Shown here: piece after piece, positions 5,997-7,894 of the stretch
Position numbering within the stretch: the stretch's first letter is position 1
How the letters are laid out: every line of letters begins with the position of its first letter
Assembly: GCA_964394975.1 (NCBI GenBank)
Contig: CAYMZR010000092.1
Location: 1 to 7,894, forward strand
Direction: 5' to 3'
Length of the DNA: 7,894 nucleotides
From: UBA11996 sp964394975
GTDB lineage: Bacteria; Chloroflexota; Dehalococcoidia; Lucifugimonadales; UBA826
The notes under the pieces: model-generated
Database searches by the model: none
What the model was told of the DNA's origin: nothing
What the model saw: only the letters and a program-made list of their open reading frames with translations
Program-made: the position numbers and the translations under genes

Positions 5997-6368
5997 ATGG
6001 ACAAACAGATACTGAGTGGTTGCATGCAAAAATACCAGAAATTGCGTAGATCATCCGAATTCGATTTTGTGAAGAAACATGGTGACGGGTTTTCTGACCC
6101 AAATATCGTGATGTTGGCCATGCGCAGAGATGCAGTAGGGGAAAGCGGTGAATCTCGGTTGGGGTTTGTTGTTTCAAAGAAGATCGGAGGCGCCACAGTT
6201 AGGAATAAGTTTAAAAGGAGACTCAGAGAATCTGTTTATTCATTGCCTCTGGTTGCTGACATGGATATTGTCTTCATAGCGAAACGGGGTATTTTGAAGT
6301 CTGATTTTAAACAAATATCTTCTTCTGTACACAAGCTTCTAGATAATGCCAACCTTATATCGATTTAG
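5997..6368 (+). CDS. rnpA: Ribonuclease P protein component
   Basis: Protein subunit that assists the RNase P RNA in 5' maturation of tRNA precursors. Family features are the basic N-terminal KLRRSSEFDFVKKHG (15-29), the strand GFVVSKKIGGATVRN (56-70) and the RNR-type signature RNKFKRRLRE (69-78). The end is IVFIAKRGI (91-99). The start shown (ATG 5997) gives 123 residues. An internal ATG at 6024 gives 114 residues beginning MQKYQKLRR, which lines up better with the family, and it has a weak GAGTGG (6014-6019) 4 bases upstream. Upstream of 5997 there is no Shine-Dalgarno, only a small GCGG/CCGC stem (5981-5995) touching the ATG. I slightly favour 6024 as the real start. It is 35 bases (or 62 bases) after rpmH. 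Confidence 0.95.
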   Translation: MDKQILSGCMQKYQKLRRSSEFDFVKKHGDGFSDPNIVMLAMRRDAVGESGESRLGFVVSKKIGGATVRNKFKRRLRESVYSLPLVADMDIVFIAKRGILKSDFKQISSSVHKLLDNANLISI

Positions 6369-6384
6369 TAGACGTTAATTTAGA

Positions 6385-6618
6385 GTGAAATCAATTACAA
6401 TCAATGTAGCTAAACCTATCACGTTATCCCTGATAAAGTCCTACAAACGGTGTATATCGCCTTTTTTACCTGTTTCTTGCAGGCATCTGCCGACGTGCTC
6501 GGAGTATGCATATATAGCGATAGACAAACATGGTGTGCTTCCAGGTGCAGCCATGACGGCAAAAAGGTTACTTAGGTGCAGGCCCTTTGGGACCAAGGGT
6601 TATGATCCCGTTCCATAG
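6385..6618 (+). CDS. yidD: Membrane protein insertion efficiency factor YidD
   Basis: Small membrane-associated protein that helps YidC-dependent insertion of inner-membrane proteins (known from E. coli). The 77-residue sequence shows the complete family pattern: SYKRCISPFLP (19-29), the cysteine-rich RHLPTCSEYA (33-42) with Cys32 and Cys38, HGVLPGAAMTAKRLLRC (49-65) with Cys65, and the ending PFGTKGYDPVP (67-77). The start is GTG, 16 bases after rnpA, with no clear Shine-Dalgarno; translation is probably coupled to rnpA. The usual long C-terminal tail seen in some homologues is absent. Confidence 0.96.
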   Translation: MKSITINVAKPITLSLIKSYKRCISPFLPVSCRHLPTCSEYAYIAIDKHGVLPGAAMTAKRLLRCRPFGTKGYDPVP

Positions 6619-6630
6619 TCAAATTTAACG

Positions 6631-6680
6631 TATACCAGTATACCAGGAGAGGCTGGTCATTTATGCAGTATGGTTCTTAG
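6631..6680 (+). promoter_or_regulatory. Unusual translation-initiation region of the beta-propeller gene
   Basis: TATACCAG is repeated head-to-tail at 6631-6638 and 6639-6646. The second copy's ACCAG (6642-6646) can pair with CTGGT (6653-6657), so the Shine-Dalgarno-like GAGAGG lies exactly in the 6-base loop (6647-6652). That site is 17 bases from the long-ORF ATG (6670) but 10 bases from another ATG at 6663. The upstream ATG opens a 5-codon ORF (MQYGS, stop 6678-6680) overlapping the real start. This suggests reinitiation or coupled control, but could be accidental. Confidence 0.4.
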
Positions 6681-7833
6681 AAATAAAAAATTAGCTCTGT
6701 GTCTAATTTTGCTGTTGCTTGTTGCTTTGGGCTGCACAAGAATTAATAGTGCACAAGGTTGGTCAGGTGCTTTGATTAACGATAGTCATCTTGTACTTAC
6801 AAGTATGGATGGCCATATTATGGTTTTAGATAAACAGACTGGAAGACATGTATGGAAACCAGATCTGATAAGGGTGAATGAAAAAGAAGAAAATAAGAGA
6901 GCATCATACGGAATTCCAGCTGCATCGAAAGGAATTGTTTTTGTAGGTGTTTATGACGGGAAAATCCAGGCGATAGAAGAAGACACTGGGAGAATTGTAG
7001 AAACAGAAGTGGTAAGTGATGACTTTGAGATAATCGGAGGACCGCTTATTAATAATGACAAACTCTTTATTGGTTCTAGTGATGGGGTGCTAAGGTCTTA
7101 CAGTCTAGATTTTTCCAATCAGCAGGTTATCTTTAACGATGATTGGGAGTTCGAAGTATCCGGTGAGATATGGTCCACTCCTGTAATATCAAATGGAATT
7201 TTATTAATCACCTCACTTGACCACAATATATATGCTCTTAAAGAAGACACGGGTGAACTAATTTGGGAATCTAGTACTGGAGGGGCAATAGCCGCAACCC
7301 CGGTGGTCCATAACGGGACCGTTTTTGTTGGTTCCTTCGATAGTGTATTTTATGCGTTTGATTTGTCTACTGGAGAAGAGAAGTGGACGTTTGAAAAAGC
7401 ATCCAATTGGTATTGGGGCACGCCTTTGGTTGATGAAAATACTATTTACGTTCCATCTTTGGATGGGAAACTTTATGCTTTGGATGTAAATTCAGGAAAG
7501 AAAGAATGGGAATTGAAAACAGAGGGAGCGATTGTGGGGTCTCCAGCCATAGTTGATGACATGATAGTCATTGGGTCCACAGATGGTGAAATACTGATAG
7601 CTGAGACAAACTCAGGTGAACTTTTAGGGAGTTGTGACGTAGGTAAGAGTATAGAATCTCCAATAACGTCAGAAGGTTCAGATGTGTATTTTAGTGTAAG
7701 AGATCATTCCGTTCGAGCCATAACAATCAAACCAAATGGAAATCCAGATGAAAAATGGGATGCTCCATATTTCTCGAATTTACTGAAAGATGATAAGAGC
7801 CCACAGCCTGGTGACTGGTCTCCCGACTGTTGA
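6670..7833 (+). CDS. BamB-like PQQ-repeat beta-propeller lipoprotein
   Basis: Predicted extracytoplasmic, lipid-anchored beta-propeller. The N-terminus has basic residues (RNKK, 4-7), a hydrophobic core (8-20) and a lipobox-like VALGC with Cys22. About eight propeller blades follow with the (V/F)xGSxDGxxYAL-x-TG-xx-W pattern: roughly 41-64, 89-112, 131-163, 177-200, 217-240, 258-281, 298-321 and 338-353. GS-DG-LYALD-SGKKEW around 262-280 is the clearest. The fold resembles BamB and PQQ-dependent dehydrogenases, but I see no dehydrogenase catalytic region, so a binding or scaffold role is more likely. It sits between yidD and yidC in what looks like one transcript, suggesting a role in membrane-protein insertion or folding (inference). 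The protein ends in a lone Cys387. No in-frame start exists upstream of 6670 before a stop. Confidence 0.85.
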   Translation: MVLRNKKLALCLILLLLVALGCTRINSAQGWSGALINDSHLVLTSMDGHIMVLDKQTGRHVWKPDLIRVNEKEENKRASYGIPAASKGIVFVGVYDGKIQAIEEDTGRIVETEVVSDDFEIIGGPLINNDKLFIGSSDGVLRSYSLDFSNQQVIFNDDWEFEVSGEIWSTPVISNGILLITSLDHNIYALKEDTGELIWESSTGGAIAATPVVHNGTVFVGSFDSVFYAFDLSTGEEKWTFEKASNWYWGTPLVDENTIYVPSLDGKLYALDVNSGKKEWELKTEGAIVGSPAIVDDMIVIGSTDGEILIAETNSGELLGSCDVGKSIESPITSEGSDVYFSVRDHSVRAITIKPNGNPDEKWDAPYFSNLLKDDKSPQPGDWSPDC

Positions 7834-7855
7834 TCAAAAATAGAGGACAATAATT

Positions 7856-7894
7856 TTGGAAATATTCTCTCAATTATGGAATAGCGTAATCATC
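7856..7894 (+). CDS. yidC: Membrane protein insertase YidC, N-terminal fragment (gene runs off right edge)
   Basis: TTG at 7856 opens a frame reading MEIFSQLWNSVII to the window end, with no stop. This resembles the start of Chloroflexota/Gram-positive-type YidC proteins, whose first helix follows directly. A GAGGA Shine-Dalgarno (7843-7847) lies 8 bases upstream, and the start is 22 bases after the beta-propeller stop. Gene order after rpmH-rnpA-yidD strongly supports YidC, the Oxa1-family insertase of the cytoplasmic membrane. The call depends on only 13 codons plus context. Confidence 0.75.
   Translation, partial: MEIFSQLWNSVII

Noticed and set aside
5933..6196. Two overlapping minus-strand frames opposite rpmH/rnpA
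   Set aside because: Antisense to two highly conserved genes and with no family features.
1..7894. Search by eye for CRISPR arrays, tRNA genes, insertion sequences, phage or defence genes
   Set aside because: No regularly spaced repeats, cloverleaf-like segments, transposase or toxin-antitoxin-like frames were seen; all long frames are explained by ordinary families.

Overview
This window looks like a low-to-moderate GC (about 40% by eye) bacterial chromosome segment. The most likely source is Chloroflexota, possibly a marine SAR202/Dehalococcoidia-type lineage. That placement is inference. It rests on the NusA N-terminus at the left edge, the YidC N-terminus at the right edge, and the presence of an imidazolonepropionase-like amidohydrolase and an HpcH/HpaI-type aldolase; no 16S or other formal marker is present.

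Layout, left to right. (1) The first 17 codons of nusA run leftward off the window, with an extended -10 promoter and a perfect 9-bp hairpin in the leader. (2) A rightward modA-modB-modC operon (225-2781) encodes a complete molybdate/tungstate ABC importer: a lipid-anchored binding protein, a permease, and an ATPase with a C-terminal TOBE domain. modA and modB appear to start with TTG. (3) A leftward metal-dependent amidohydrolase (2804-4036) converges on modC. It is divergent from a rightward NUDT6-like Nudix hydrolase (4165-4917), and each has a recognisable promoter in the 128-bp gap. (4) A rightward HpcH/HpaI-family aldolase (5010-5726) has a short C-terminus. (5) The conserved cluster rpmH-rnpA-yidD-...-yidC starts from a strong TTGACA/TAGAAT promoter. 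It encodes ribosomal protein L34 (45 aa), RNase P protein, YidD, a BamB-like PQQ beta-propeller lipoprotein, and the first 13 codons of the YidC insertase.

The functional themes are molybdate import (probably for molybdenum-cofactor enzymes), two or three stand-alone catabolic or housekeeping hydrolases and lyases, and the translation/membrane-insertion cluster. The least expected element is the beta-propeller lipoprotein between yidD and yidC. Its start site also has an unusual layout: the Shine-Dalgarno lies in a hairpin loop and a 5-codon ORF overlaps the start. I see no CRISPR array, tRNA, rRNA, insertion sequence, phage gene or defence system. There is no gene-free stretch longer than about 175 bases. 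Apart from that propeller and a few leader structures, I regard this as an ordinary core/accessory region.
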